Assembly: GCF_007748115.1 (NCBI RefSeq)
Contig: NZ_CP036289.1
Location: 5,766,001-5,830,000, forward strand
Source of the DNA: Bremerella volcania
GTDB lineage: Bacteria; Planctomycetota; Planctomycetia; Pirellulales; Pirellulaceae
Length of the DNA stretch: 64,000 nt
Reading direction: 5' to 3'
The position numbers and the translations under genes were made by a program. The notes beneath the pieces are model-generated. The model was not told the DNA's origin. It searched no databases and was given only the letters and a program-made list of their open reading frames with translations. Shown piece by piece: positions 1-8,266 of this stretch; position 1 is the first letter of the stretch, and each line of letters begins with the position of its first letter.

Positions 1-122
1 GATACGAGCAGTTGGCCAGGCAGCAGCCGGGGCCGGTTTCGTCGTTCAACGGAGCCAATCGGATCTTGCGGCAATTCGTGGAACTGTCCCGCTTTCATCC
101 TGTCCGCCTGGAAGATGCATGA
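1..122 (+). CDS. 3' end of an upstream gene (partial), product unknown
   Basis: Frame 3 is open from the window edge to a TGA at 120-122 and encodes about 39 C-terminal residues ending in FHPVRLEDA. Its stop overlaps the ATG of the next gene as ATGA (119-122), the usual sign of translational coupling inside an operon. The fragment is too short to assign to a family. Given the compatible-solute genes that follow, a sugar- or glycerate-related enzyme would be reasonable, but that is a guess. Confidence 0.6.
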   Translation, partial: YEQLARQQPGPVSSFNGANRILRQFVELSRFHPVRLEDA

Positions 123-1000
123 ACTCTTTTTCGGAAATCCTAAGAAGCAACAGTCAGCCACTCCAGCCGATTCCCACCGATCAGCCAGCGGAGCTAAGAC
201 AGCTGCCGGGGATCCGCGCGGTGCTGTTCGATATCTACGGAACGTTGCTGGTCAGCGGCAGCGGCGACGTGGGTACCGCCATGGAAATGACCAAGGGAGA
301 TGCCCTGGAAGCGGCCTGGGAGGCCAGTGGCGTGCAATGCAGCGTGCCGGCCGACGAGATGATTGCCCAGCTTTACAACGTGATTCAGGATGATCACAAA
401 ATTGCCACTAAAAGAGGCACTTCTTATCCAGAGGTGGTGATCGAAGAAATTTGGGAAAAAGTTTTTGATGGCCCGATGCGTCGTGGGCAGGTCGAATTGC
501 CGTGCGATTTCGATATGAAACTGTTCGCGCTGGAGTTTGAAACGCGGGTCAATCCGGTGTGGCCGATGCCCGACTTACGCGAGGTTCTCACCACGCTGCA
601 CCAGCGCGATTACACGCTGGGAATCATCAGTAATGCCCAGTACTTCACGCCAAAAATCGTGGAAACTTTCCTCGAATCGACGCTTGAGGAAAATGGCTTC
701 CGCCCGGAGAACTGTTTTTTCTCGTACGAGCATCGCGTTGCCAAGCCTGGGACCGAGCTTTATGAGGCCGCTGCGAAAAGTTTAGCCGACCAGGGAATCG
801 ACGCGTGTCATATTTTGTATGTTGGCAACGACATGCTGAACGATATCCAGCCGGCATCGCAAATTGGCATGAAAACTGCTCTGTTTGCCGGAGACCGTCG
901 TAGTCTACGACTACGGAAGGACGATGCTCGAATGTTGCCAATGCACCCTGACGTGACGCTCACTAGACTTTCCGACATTTTGGCTTGCCTTCCGAGATAA
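119..1000 (+). CDS. HAD-superfamily hydrolase, candidate phosphatase of the glucosylglycerate cluster
   Basis: This is a 293-residue HAD hydrolase, probably cytosolic. Visible motifs are the nucleophile motif DIYGT (Asp38), a motif II serine in GIISNAQY, the lysine of KPGTELYEAA and the acidic motif YVGNDMLND. Motif I has Tyr where most HAD phosphatases have a second Asp (DxDGT), an arrangement better known from haloacid dehalogenases. It lies first in a same-strand run with a GT4 transferase (6 nt gap), a GH13_18 phosphorylase and GpgS. Rhodopirellula baltica is known to use a specific mannosylglucosyl-3-phosphoglycerate phosphatase (MggB), and this gene is the obvious candidate by position. 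That role is inference; the missing second Asp argues for caution. Confidence 0.75.
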   Translation: MNSFSEILRSNSQPLQPIPTDQPAELRQLPGIRAVLFDIYGTLLVSGSGDVGTAMEMTKGDALEAAWEASGVQCSVPADEMIAQLYNVIQDDHKIATKRGTSYPEVVIEEIWEKVFDGPMRRGQVELPCDFDMKLFALEFETRVNPVWPMPDLREVLTTLHQRDYTLGIISNAQYFTPKIVETFLESTLEENGFRPENCFFSYEHRVAKPGTELYEAAAKSLADQGIDACHILYVGNDMLNDIQPASQIGMKTALFAGDRRSLRLRKDDARMLPMHPDVTLTRLSDILACLPR

Positions 1001-1006
1001 TCCAGC

Positions 1007-2287
1007 ATGAACGTAACTGATACCGCAGGGCATAACATTGGTTTCGTAGGAACACGTTTTGCCGGGACCGATGGCGTTTCGTTAGAAGCGGCCAAATGGG
1101 CCAAAGTCCTTTGGGACTACAAGCATGTCAGCTACTGGTACGGCGGGAAGATGGACACCGATCCCGACATCACCAGCCTGGTCCCCCATGCCTATTTTGG
1201 TCATCCCGACATACAATGGATTAATCGGCGTATCTTCGGCACGACCACTCGTGATCCGGAAGTTACGCGGCGGATATTCGCACTGGCCGAATATCTCAAA
1301 CATACGCTGTACGAATTCACGCGTCGCTTCAACATCGAGGTGATGATCGTGCAAAATGCGCTTTGCATTCCGATGAATGTTCCTCTGGGCGTGGCGATCA
1401 CCATGTTCATTGCCGAGACGGGCTTCCCCACCATCGCGCACCACCACGACTTTTACTGGGAACGCGATCGGTTCTCGGTCAACGGGATCAACGACATCCT
1501 CAGCATGGCGTTCCCGCCTACGTTACCCTCGATTCAACACGTCACGATCAACTTGCCAGGCCAGGCCGATCTCTCGCACCGCAAGGGGCAATCGTCGATC
1601 CTGGTTCCCAACGTTCTCGATTTCGAGGACCCACCGGTCAACGACGACTACCCGCACAGCTTCAAGCAGGATATCGGTCTGACGCCGGATGATATCGTCA
1701 TCCTTCAGCCCACCCGCGTGGTGCCGCGCAAGGGGATCGAGCATGCGATCTCGCTGGTCAATTCGCTGAACAACCCTAAGTACAAGCTGGTGGTGACCCA
1801 CGAGTCTGGCGACGAAGGGGACGAGTATATGCATGCCCTGCAAGAGATGGCCGAACGACAAAACGTCGACCTGCGCTTCGTGGCCGACCGCGTGGGGGAA
1901 GAGCGTCGCATCGATCGCGAAGGTCGCAAGATTTACACGCTCGGCGATTGCTACGCAGCCGCCGACTTCATCAGTTACCCAAGCCTGTATGAAGGGTTTG
2001 GCAATGCATTGATCGAAGCGTTTTACTTCAAGAAGCCAGTCCTGGTGAATCGTTACTCGATCTTCGTCACCGATATCGAGCCCAAGGGCTTCAAGGTCGT
2101 GACGATGGATGGGTATCTGACCAAGGACGTCGTCACCCAGGTTCGTAACCTGATGGAAGACGAAGCTTACCGCCAGGAAGTAGTCGAACACAACTTCGAA
2201 CTGGGCAAACGCTTCTTTAGCTACTCCGTACTCAAACGAAAACTGCGAGCCCTGGTGACCAATTTCACGGGTATGGATGATTTGTAA
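1007..2287 (+). CDS. GT4-family glycosyltransferase, candidate mannosylglucosyl-3-phosphoglycerate synthase
   Basis: This 426-residue GT-B fold retaining glycosyltransferase has the C-terminal EX7E signature EGFGNALIE (Glu329 and Glu337) and the basic loop [10 protein letters not shown] that usually contacts the nucleotide-sugar phosphate. The N-terminal half carries a His-rich segment ([13 protein letters not shown]). The ATG lies 6 nt after the HAD stop; no strong Shine-Dalgarno is visible, which fits coupling. In R. baltica the GT named MggA adds mannose to glucosyl-3-phosphoglycerate, and the company of a GpgS-like enzyme, a HAD protein and a GH13_18 enzyme makes that the best guess. The GT4 assignment is firm, the donor and acceptor are inferred. 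Confidence 0.8.
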   Translation: MNVTDTAGHNIGFVGTRFAGTDGVSLEAAKWAKVLWDYKHVSYWYGGKMDTDPDITSLVPHAYFGHPDIQWINRRIFGTTTRDPEVTRRIFALAEYLKHTLYEFTRRFNIEVMIVQNALCIPMNVPLGVAITMFIAETGFPTIAHHHDFYWERDRFSVNGINDILSMAFPPTLPSIQHVTINLPGQADLSHRKGQSSILVPNVLDFEDPPVNDDYPHSFKQDIGLTPDDIVILQPTRVVPRKGIEHAISLVNSLNNPKYKLVVTHESGDEGDEYMHALQEMAERQNVDLRFVADRVGEERRIDREGRKIYTLGDCYAAADFISYPSLYEGFGNALIEAFYFKKPVLVNRYSIFVTDIEPKGFKVVTMDGYLTKDVVTQVRNLMEDEAYRQEVVEHNFELGKRFFSYSVLKRKLRALVTNFTGMDDL

Positions 2288-2337
2288 GACGTACCGCGCT
2301 CGTAGCTCAAGGCGCGGACGTCGGATAAGGAGGTTCC

Positions 2338-4068
2338 ATGATCGGCACGTCAGAACAACACGATACGCTCAAGCAGCACCTCACCCGCATGTATGGCGAG
2401 CCTGTTGCCACCGATGTTCTGCCGCGTCTGGTTGACTTGCTCGAGTCGTACACGACCAAGATCCCTGAGCCCAAGCGAACCGGTTGGGACGAGACCGACA
2501 TCGTCTTGATCACTTACGCCGACCAGGTTTACGGCCCCGAAAAAACCCCGCTGGCCATCTTAAAGGACTTCCTGGTCCATCACGGCTATCAAAAGCTGCT
2601 CAATACGGTTCACCTGCTGCCCTTCTTTCCGTATACGTCGGACGATGGCTTCTCGGTGGTCGACTACTACCAGGTTGATCCCCACTCCGGAACGTGGGAC
2701 GACCTGCACTCGCTGGCCGAAGAGTTCAACCTGGCCTTCGACATGGTCGCCAATCACTGTTCGCAAAAGAGCGAGTGGTTCCAGAAATACCTGCAAGGCG
2801 AGAAGCCGTACGACGAGTTCTTTATCGACGTCGATCCAAATACCGACCTCAGCCAGGTCGTACGGCCGCGAGCGTTGCCGCTGCTTTCCCCTTACCCGTC
2901 CTCGACCGGGGAGAAGCACGTCTGGACGACGTTCAGCGCCGACCAGGTCGACCTGAACTACGGCAGCCCGGAAGTCCTTCTGGCGATGACCGACGTGCTG
3001 CTGTTTTACGTGCAGAATGGGGCCCGCGTGATTCGCCTGGATGCGATCGCGTTTCTATGGAAGACCATCGGCACGAGCTGTTTGCACCTGGACGAAACCC
3101 ACGAGGCGGTCAAGCTGTGGCGCACCGTCACCGAGATCGTCGCCCCACACGTGCTGCTGTTGACCGAAACCAACGTACCGCACGCCGAGAACATCAGTTA
3201 CTTCGGTTTGGCGGACGAAGCGCACATGGTCTATCAGTTCAGCTTGCCGCCGCTGCTGTTCGATGCGTATCTGAATGAAGACGCCACCACGCTGAATAAG
3301 TGGATGGAGACGCTGTACGATATCCCCGCCGGCACCACCTACTTCAACTTCACCGCCTCGCACGATGGCATTGGCGTGCGTCCGCTGGAAGGGCTTGTTT
3401 CGCAAGAACGTCTCGACAAACTAGTGCAGGCCACTCGCGATCGAGGAGGCCTCGTCGGCATGCGGACGATGCCTGACGGATCGCAAAAACCGTACGAATT
3501 GAATATCACTTACGTCGACGCGCTAGGTGAACCGGAGGGCTTTGGTCCCGAACATCACGCCGTGCGTTTCCTCGCATCGCAGGCGATCATGCTGGCCATG
3601 AAGGGAATTCCCGGTATCTATTTCCACAGCCTGGTCGGCACCCAGAATCACTTTGGCGGCGTCGAAGAGAGTGGCATCCCACGGCGGATCAATCGTCGCA
3701 AGTACGAGCGACTCGAACTCGAGAACCAGATTAGTTCGCACGAGACGCTGCAGAACCGGATCTTCCATGGCTATCAAAACCTGATCGCCAAGCGGATCGA
3801 ACAGTCGGCGTTTCATCCCGACGGACCAAGCGAAGTCTTCCCGACCGGCCATCCGGCGATCCTCGGATTCAAGCGAACTTCGCCCAATCGCGATCAAACC
3901 ATTCTCGTTCTGGCGAACCTTTCCGACAAGCTGCAAGGGCTTCCCCTGAGCGACCCCAAGTTACGGCCGCTGACCTACGACTTGATCAGCGATCAATACG
4001 TCGTAGAGTCGCACGGCATCACGCTTGATCCGTATCAGATCGTTTGGCTTTCCGAGCCTGACGACTAG
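2338..4068 (+). CDS. GH13_18 sucrose-phosphorylase-family enzyme, probable glucosylglycerate phosphorylase
   Basis: A 576-residue (beta/alpha)8 enzyme of the sucrose phosphorylase group. The catalytic nucleophile is Asp235 in VIRLDAIAFLWK, the acid/base is Glu277 in LLLTETNVPH, and the conserved late motif FTASHDGIGVRP is present. Classical sucrose phosphorylases are about 490-505 residues; the longer form is typical of glucosylglycerate phosphorylase and YcjM-like members. A strong AAGGAGG (2327-2333) precedes the ATG by 4 nt. The next gene is GpgS-like, so reversible phosphorolysis of glucosylglycerate fits the context better than sucrose degradation. Family assignment is secure; the exact acceptor is inferred. 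Confidence 0.85.
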   Translation: MIGTSEQHDTLKQHLTRMYGEPVATDVLPRLVDLLESYTTKIPEPKRTGWDETDIVLITYADQVYGPEKTPLAILKDFLVHHGYQKLLNTVHLLPFFPYTSDDGFSVVDYYQVDPHSGTWDDLHSLAEEFNLAFDMVANHCSQKSEWFQKYLQGEKPYDEFFIDVDPNTDLSQVVRPRALPLLSPYPSSTGEKHVWTTFSADQVDLNYGSPEVLLAMTDVLLFYVQNGARVIRLDAIAFLWKTIGTSCLHLDETHEAVKLWRTVTEIVAPHVLLLTETNVPHAENISYFGLADEAHMVYQFSLPPLLFDAYLNEDATTLNKWMETLYDIPAGTTYFNFTASHDGIGVRPLEGLVSQERLDKLVQATRDRGGLVGMRTMPDGSQKPYELNITYVDALGEPEGFGPEHHAVRFLASQAIMLAMKGIPGIYFHSLVGTQNHFGGVEESGIPRRINRRKYERLELENQISSHETLQNRIFHGYQNLIAKRIEQSAFHPDGPSEVFPTGHPAILGFKRTSPNRDQTILVLANLSDKLQGLPLSDPKLRPLTYDLISDQYVVESHGITLDPYQIVWLSEPDD

Positions 4069-4134
4069 CGATCTTGCTTCCCGTTCCCAGCGATCCCTCT
4101 CCCTAGCAATCGCCCCCGGCAAGGAGACACAGAT

Positions 4135-5355
4135 TTGTCCGACTTTATCCAGCAAGGCCCTATCTCGACACTGCACGACTTCGGCACGCTCGGAGCCGAA
4201 CAGTTGGAACGTACGCTCGAAGACGCCACCAGCGAATACCCGATGGGGCTCATCCTGCCGGTTACCGCCAGCGACATGCGTGCCCCTGCGTTCTCGGCCA
4301 TCATGGATGAACTCGAAGGAACGAAGTTCCTCAAGACGGTCGTCGTGGTGCTGAACCGGGCCCCTGACGTCGAAGATTACCGCGAGTGCCGCCGGCTCAC
4401 GTCCAAGCTGGGAAACGTGTGCCGCGTGCTTTGGAACGACGGCCCGCGCGGACAGGCGGCATTTCAACAGCTAACCGACGCGGGCTTCAACGTCTCGGTT
4501 CCCGGCAAGGGACGGGCGGTCTGGACGGCGTTCGGCTACCTGCTGGCCGACCCCGACATCAAAGCGATGGCTCTGCATGACTGCGACATCGTGAACTATC
4601 ACCGCGACATGCTCATGCGGCTCTGCTTGCCGATGGCCCACCCCGGCTTCGACTTCGACTTCTGCAAGGCCTACTATGCCCGCGTCACCGACCGCATGCA
4701 TGGCCGCGTGGTTCGCTTGTTGGTGACGCCGCTTCTGCGATCACTGATTCGCGTGCTGGGCAACGACGACTTCCTGGTCTTCTTGAACAGCTTCCGTTAC
4801 CCGCTCTCAGGCGAGTTCGCCGTGACCTCCACGCTCGTCCGCGCCAATCGTATTCCCAGCGACTGGGGCCTGGAAGTAGGCACCCTGGCGGAAGTCTTTC
4901 GCAACACGGCCCCCAAACGAATCTGCCAGATCGACCTGGGACATCCGTACGAACACAAGCACCAGCCGATCTCGCTGGAAGATGCCAATCGCGGCCTGAT
5001 GAAGATGACCGCGGACATCTTGCACAGCATTTACCGTACGCTGTCGAGCCGTGGCATCGTCTTCAGCATGGGGATGTTCAACACGCTGGAATCTGCTTAC
5101 CTGCGTGATGCCCAGGACGCAATTCGTCAGTACCATGCCGATGCCGTGATCAACGGTCTGAACTTCGATCGCCACACCGAAGAGCACTCCGTTGAAGGCT
5201 TTGCCCGCATGATCACCCAGTGCGGACAAGAATTCTTCGAGAACCCAATCATGGCCCATGAGATGCCTACCTGGACCCGCGTGCGAAGCGCGATCCCCGA
5301 CTTCCCGCATACGCTGCGGCGTTCGGTGGAAGCGGATTCGGCGGAATATGCTTAG
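4135..5355 (+). CDS. gpgS: Glucosyl-3-phosphoglycerate synthase-like glycosyltransferase (GT81)
   Basis: A 406-residue GT-A transferase. It has a divalent-metal motif DCD (149-151, in LHDCDIVNYH) in the place of the DAD of mycobacterial GpgS, followed by the family segment PLSGEFAVTSTLV and WGLEVGTLAEVF and a conserved His in GHPYEHKHQP. GpgS joins glucose from an NDP-glucose to 3-phosphoglycerate, the first step of glucosylglycerate and mannosylglucosylglycerate synthesis. Start is TTG at 4135, chosen because AAGGAG (4121-4126) lies 8 nt upstream. It is the last gene of the operon; a hairpin at 5382-5415 follows. Confidence 0.8.
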   Translation: MSDFIQQGPISTLHDFGTLGAEQLERTLEDATSEYPMGLILPVTASDMRAPAFSAIMDELEGTKFLKTVVVVLNRAPDVEDYRECRRLTSKLGNVCRVLWNDGPRGQAAFQQLTDAGFNVSVPGKGRAVWTAFGYLLADPDIKAMALHDCDIVNYHRDMLMRLCLPMAHPGFDFDFCKAYYARVTDRMHGRVVRLLVTPLLRSLIRVLGNDDFLVFLNSFRYPLSGEFAVTSTLVRANRIPSDWGLEVGTLAEVFRNTAPKRICQIDLGHPYEHKHQPISLEDANRGLMKMTADILHSIYRTLSSRGIVFSMGMFNTLESAYLRDAQDAIRQYHADAVINGLNFDRHTEEHSVEGFARMITQCGQEFFENPIMAHEMPTWTRVRSAIPDFPHTLRRSVEADSAEYA

Positions 5356-5381
5356 TCTCCCGTTCGTCAGTTTCAAGAAAA

Positions 5382-5415
5382 GAAAACGGCCGCGATGATC
5401 GTCGCGGCCGTTCTC
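5382..5415. terminator. Hairpin terminator between convergent genes
   Basis: Two 14-nt arms (5382-5395 and 5402-5415) pair with a single mismatch around a 6-nt loop, with the core AACGGCCGCGA. On the minus strand the hairpin is followed by a T-rich run, so it best serves the DUF1080 gene at 5438-6067; it may also stop the gpgS operon from the other side. Confidence 0.7.
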
Positions 5416-5437
5416 GCAGTGTCTTCATTATTGAAAA

Positions 5438-6067
5438 CTAGTCGTCCAGACGACGAACCTGGATATCCTTGAACCAGACGGTGCTGCCTGGGTCGTGGGC
5501 TTGCAGGGCGAAGGTCCCCTTGTCCAAAACGCGGGTGAAGTCCTTGCCTGGCTGGGCGTCTTCTGGCTCGGTGTAGTCGGCGGCGACTTGACCGTTGATC
5601 TTGGTGACGATGTGCTTGCCGTCGACCTTGATGTAGTAGTCGAACCACTCACCGTCTTTGGCTGGCGAGTTGTTCATGACGTCCTTGACCGAGTAAATTC
5701 CACCGGTCTTCTTGGGGTCGCGGTGGGTGTTGTTAACCTGAGCTTCGAAGCCGTACTTCGGCCAGCCGGTGTCTTGGAACTTGGTGTGGAAGTAGATCCC
5801 GCCGTTGCTGTTCTTGTCGGTCTTAACCTTGGCCTTGAATTCAAAGTTCTTGAACGGCTTGTCTTCGCCGACATAGAACAGGTGGCTGCGATCGCCCTTG
5901 GCGACGAACGCGCCGTCTTCGATCTTCCACGAATCAGGGTTTTCGCTGATTTTCCAACCGTCGAACGACTTGCCGTCCATCAGCGACTTCCACTCGCCTT
6001 CGGCGGCGGTAGCAATAGCGGACAACATCAAACAAACCAGGGCACCTGCGGCCAAACGCTTCAACAT
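5438..6067 (-). CDS. Secreted DUF1080 (3-keto-disaccharide hydrolase-like) protein
   Basis: A 209-residue secreted protein with a typical Sec signal peptide (LKRLAAGALVCLMLSAIATA) followed by one DUF1080 domain of concanavalin-like lectin/glucanase fold. Family hallmarks are MDGKSFDGWK, NGGIYFHTKF, GFEAQVNNTH and the C-terminal FKDIQVRRL. DUF1080 proteins are abundant in planctomycetes and are linked to sugar hydrolysis or binding, including 3-keto-glycoside hydrolysis. The start at 6067 was chosen over a longer reading because it begins the signal peptide and AAAGGA lies just upstream. It stands alone, divergent from the CorA-like gene. Confidence 0.85.
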   Translation of the reverse strand: MLKRLAAGALVCLMLSAIATAAEGEWKSLMDGKSFDGWKISENPDSWKIEDGAFVAKGDRSHLFYVGEDKPFKNFEFKAKVKTDKNSNGGIYFHTKFQDTGWPKYGFEAQVNNTHRDPKKTGGIYSVKDVMNNSPAKDGEWFDYYIKVDGKHIVTKINGQVAADYTEPEDAQPGKDFTRVLDKGTFALQAHDPGSTVWFKDIQVRRLDD

Positions 6068-6354
6068 GAGTTTTCCTTTACGAAGTACGAACGTCTTCTT
6101 GCTTTGGGGATGGAACCGTGTCAGTGGGGGGACCGACGAATCATAGAGAATTGCGCAACGCCGGCGGACACGAAAAATACGCAATTGATTTTGGTTGAAA
6201 CGATCGAGCGTGGCAAGATTCCGTACGTTTCAGGCGAAGTTTTTGTGGATTCGCGGCGAATTTTCGCTATTTTTTGAGATCTATAGCGAAGCGCCATTTG
6301 CATAAAGCCCCATGCGTTTTTGCATTTCGATCCACCTAAGAGGTTAGCCATCCG

Positions 6355-7143
6355 ATGAGCACCGCATCACCACTGCCTATGAACTGGGAAGTGCCGCAGA
6401 TCTTTCACGAGCGACTCGGCGATGGTCCAGGTCGCCAACGTGTCATGCAAGCGGATGGACACATTCTGATTGTGACCCATCGACCGCCGCGCCATGGCGA
6501 GCGCGTCCGCGGTGGCCGCTACTTCTGGCGTAACCCGGCCGGCGTACTACAAAGCAGTGACCTTGGCCAGGGACCGTCGTCGATGATTAAGCACTTGGAA
6601 GAGTACAACGGGGCGATTGCCAGGCTTGAAAAAGCGGAGAACGACTCCCAGTCGAGCGAAGAGTACTTTCGCGTGATCAGCGAACTCGGTCCGCTGCTAC
6701 GAGCGACGCGAAATCTGCACAGCACGCTACAGTCGGCCCGCGAGGCTTCTGGCAACGATCGGACGATGATCAATTTTCGCGACCGCAGCTACGACTTGGA
6801 ACGCTCGGCCGAACTGCTTTACAACGAAGCGAAGAACGAACTCGATTTCCTGATCGCCCAGCGCACCGAACAACAAGCGGCCAGCAGCCACCGCATGGCG
6901 GTCTCGGCCCATCGGTTGAACATCCTGGCGGCGCTCTTCTTCCCAATGGTCACGCTGGCCACGATCTTCGGTTCGTCCCTCCAGCATGGCTGGGAGACGG
7001 CGAGCGCCCCGATACCATTTTTCACGATGCTGATCGTGGGCTTCGTGCTGGGACTGCTGCTCAACTGGTTCATCAACGTCCCGATCGAACCCAAGCCGAG
7101 AAAACGCCACGGCGCCGATGCCCGGATTCCCCGCTCGCCGTAA
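6355..7143 (+). CDS. CorA-like membrane protein lacking the GMN motif
   Basis: This 262-residue protein has a soluble N-terminal part (about 1-180) rich in charged helices and two C-terminal transmembrane helices (about 184-206 and 222-244) ending in a basic tail. The layout, and the segment FFPMVTLATIFGSS, resemble the end of CorA Mg2+ channels (FIPLTFIAGIYGMN). The filter motif GMN, essential in CorA, reads GSS here. It is therefore probably a CorA-superfamily relative with another or lost substrate. Upstream AAGAGG gives a plausible ribosome site. It converges on the zinc transporter gene with a 3-nt gap. Confidence 0.6.
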   Translation: MSTASPLPMNWEVPQIFHERLGDGPGRQRVMQADGHILIVTHRPPRHGERVRGGRYFWRNPAGVLQSSDLGQGPSSMIKHLEEYNGAIARLEKAENDSQSSEEYFRVISELGPLLRATRNLHSTLQSAREASGNDRTMINFRDRSYDLERSAELLYNEAKNELDFLIAQRTEQQAASSHRMAVSAHRLNILAALFFPMVTLATIFGSSLQHGWETASAPIPFFTMLIVGFVLGLLLNWFINVPIEPKPRKRHGADARIPRSP

Positions 7144-7146
7144 GAG

Positions 7147-8079
7147 TTACGGCTGGGACACTTCCGCTGATTGATCCTGCGGCGGTTTGTTGTGGTCGTG
7201 CAGGCCGCCTGGTTCGGCGAAACCAATCAGGTAAGCGAAACCGATCCCCAGCAGCATGACCAGCGAAAGCTTGACCTTGTCGTGCGAGTGGAACTGCACT
7301 TCCGGCAGAATGTCGGCCAGCGAGATGCACAGAAAGACCCCGGCCGAAAAACAGAGGGCCATGCCGACCACAAACTGCTTGGAGGCATCGAACCCGTTGT
7401 AACCAGCGAAGAACAGCACAACCCCCAAAGGGCACATAATCGCGTAACCGAGATTCACCACATTGATGGTGCTCACAGGCCACTTGCTTTGCCGCATGAT
7501 GAACGTGATCGACAACGCATCGAGCGGCTTGTGCAGGAAGATCCCCAGAAAGACCCCTAATCCCAACAGTCCCATGAAACCCGAATTGTCGTGATGTGCT
7601 GCAGCCGAAACGCCAGCGGCCAAGGCAATGCCATCCAACAGCGTATGCAGCGACAACCCCATGAAGACCCCTAGCCAGCGCATCCGCGAGTCCGCGGCGT
7701 CCTGCGAGTGATTGTGCGTGTGGCCTGAGTGATCATGGTCGTGATCGCAGTGAAGGTGTCCACCGTGCTTGTGATCGCCGGCCGCGGTGCCTGGGTATTC
7801 ATTTTCGATCGGGGCATGTTCATGGAAATGAAACAGCCGCATCAGGAAGAAAGTCGTGATCAGGCCCACCAGCAGGCTGCCCATCGCCCAATCCATCGAG
7901 TTGCATTCGGCAATCCCATGCGGGAGCATATGCAAAATCCCGACCCCCAACATCAGACCACCCACGGCGCTCATCATCATCTGCATGCGGGTGTGCGTCA
8001 GACGAATGACCACTGGCAGCCAACCTCCCAGCAGGGAAGCAGCGATGATCAGGAGGCAATAGATTGCCAGCAGCAGCAT
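7147..8079 (-). CDS. ZIP-family divalent metal (zinc) transporter
   Basis: A roughly 310-residue polytopic inner-membrane protein. The central loop is very His/Asp-rich (HKHGGHLHCDHDHDHSGHTH), the usual metal-binding loop between TM3 and TM4 of ZIP proteins. Metal-site helices are recognisable as MGLSLHTLLDGIALAAG and GIFLHKPLDALSITFI, the TM4 and TM5 HxxxD/E signatures. ZIP proteins move Zn2+ or Fe2+ into the cytoplasm. The ATG at 8079 starts directly at the first helix; a GTG at 8094 is an alternative. It is divergent from a Zn/Cd-exporting ATPase, so import and export are encoded back to back. Confidence 0.85.
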   Translation of the reverse strand: MLLLAIYCLLIIAASLLGGWLPVVIRLTHTRMQMMMSAVGGLMLGVGILHMLPHGIAECNSMDWAMGSLLVGLITTFFLMRLFHFHEHAPIENEYPGTAAGDHKHGGHLHCDHDHDHSGHTHNHSQDAADSRMRWLGVFMGLSLHTLLDGIALAAGVSAAAHHDNSGFMGLLGLGVFLGIFLHKPLDALSITFIMRQSKWPVSTINVVNLGYAIMCPLGVVLFFAGYNGFDASKQFVVGMALCFSAGVFLCISLADILPEVQFHSHDKVKLSLVMLLGIGFAYLIGFAEPGGLHDHNKPPQDQSAEVSQP

Positions 8080-8266
8080 GGATTTCAGTTCCACAACACA
8101 AAAGGGTTATCCCCGGTGTGCATTCACACGTTCGGGGGAAACGATTCAGCTTAGACGCCAACTGCTTAGATGCCAAGTGGTTACAAGGGCTTTGACTGCA
8201 GGCTTTTCAACGCTACCATTCGGATACATCCGTTTTCCTAAAGCCCTGTCCCCCATGTAGATCCGG

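Noticed and set aside
8186-8215. MerR-type promoter with elongated spacer before the metal ATPase
   Set aside because: TTGACT is present but the downstream hexamer and dyad symmetry are too weak to claim.
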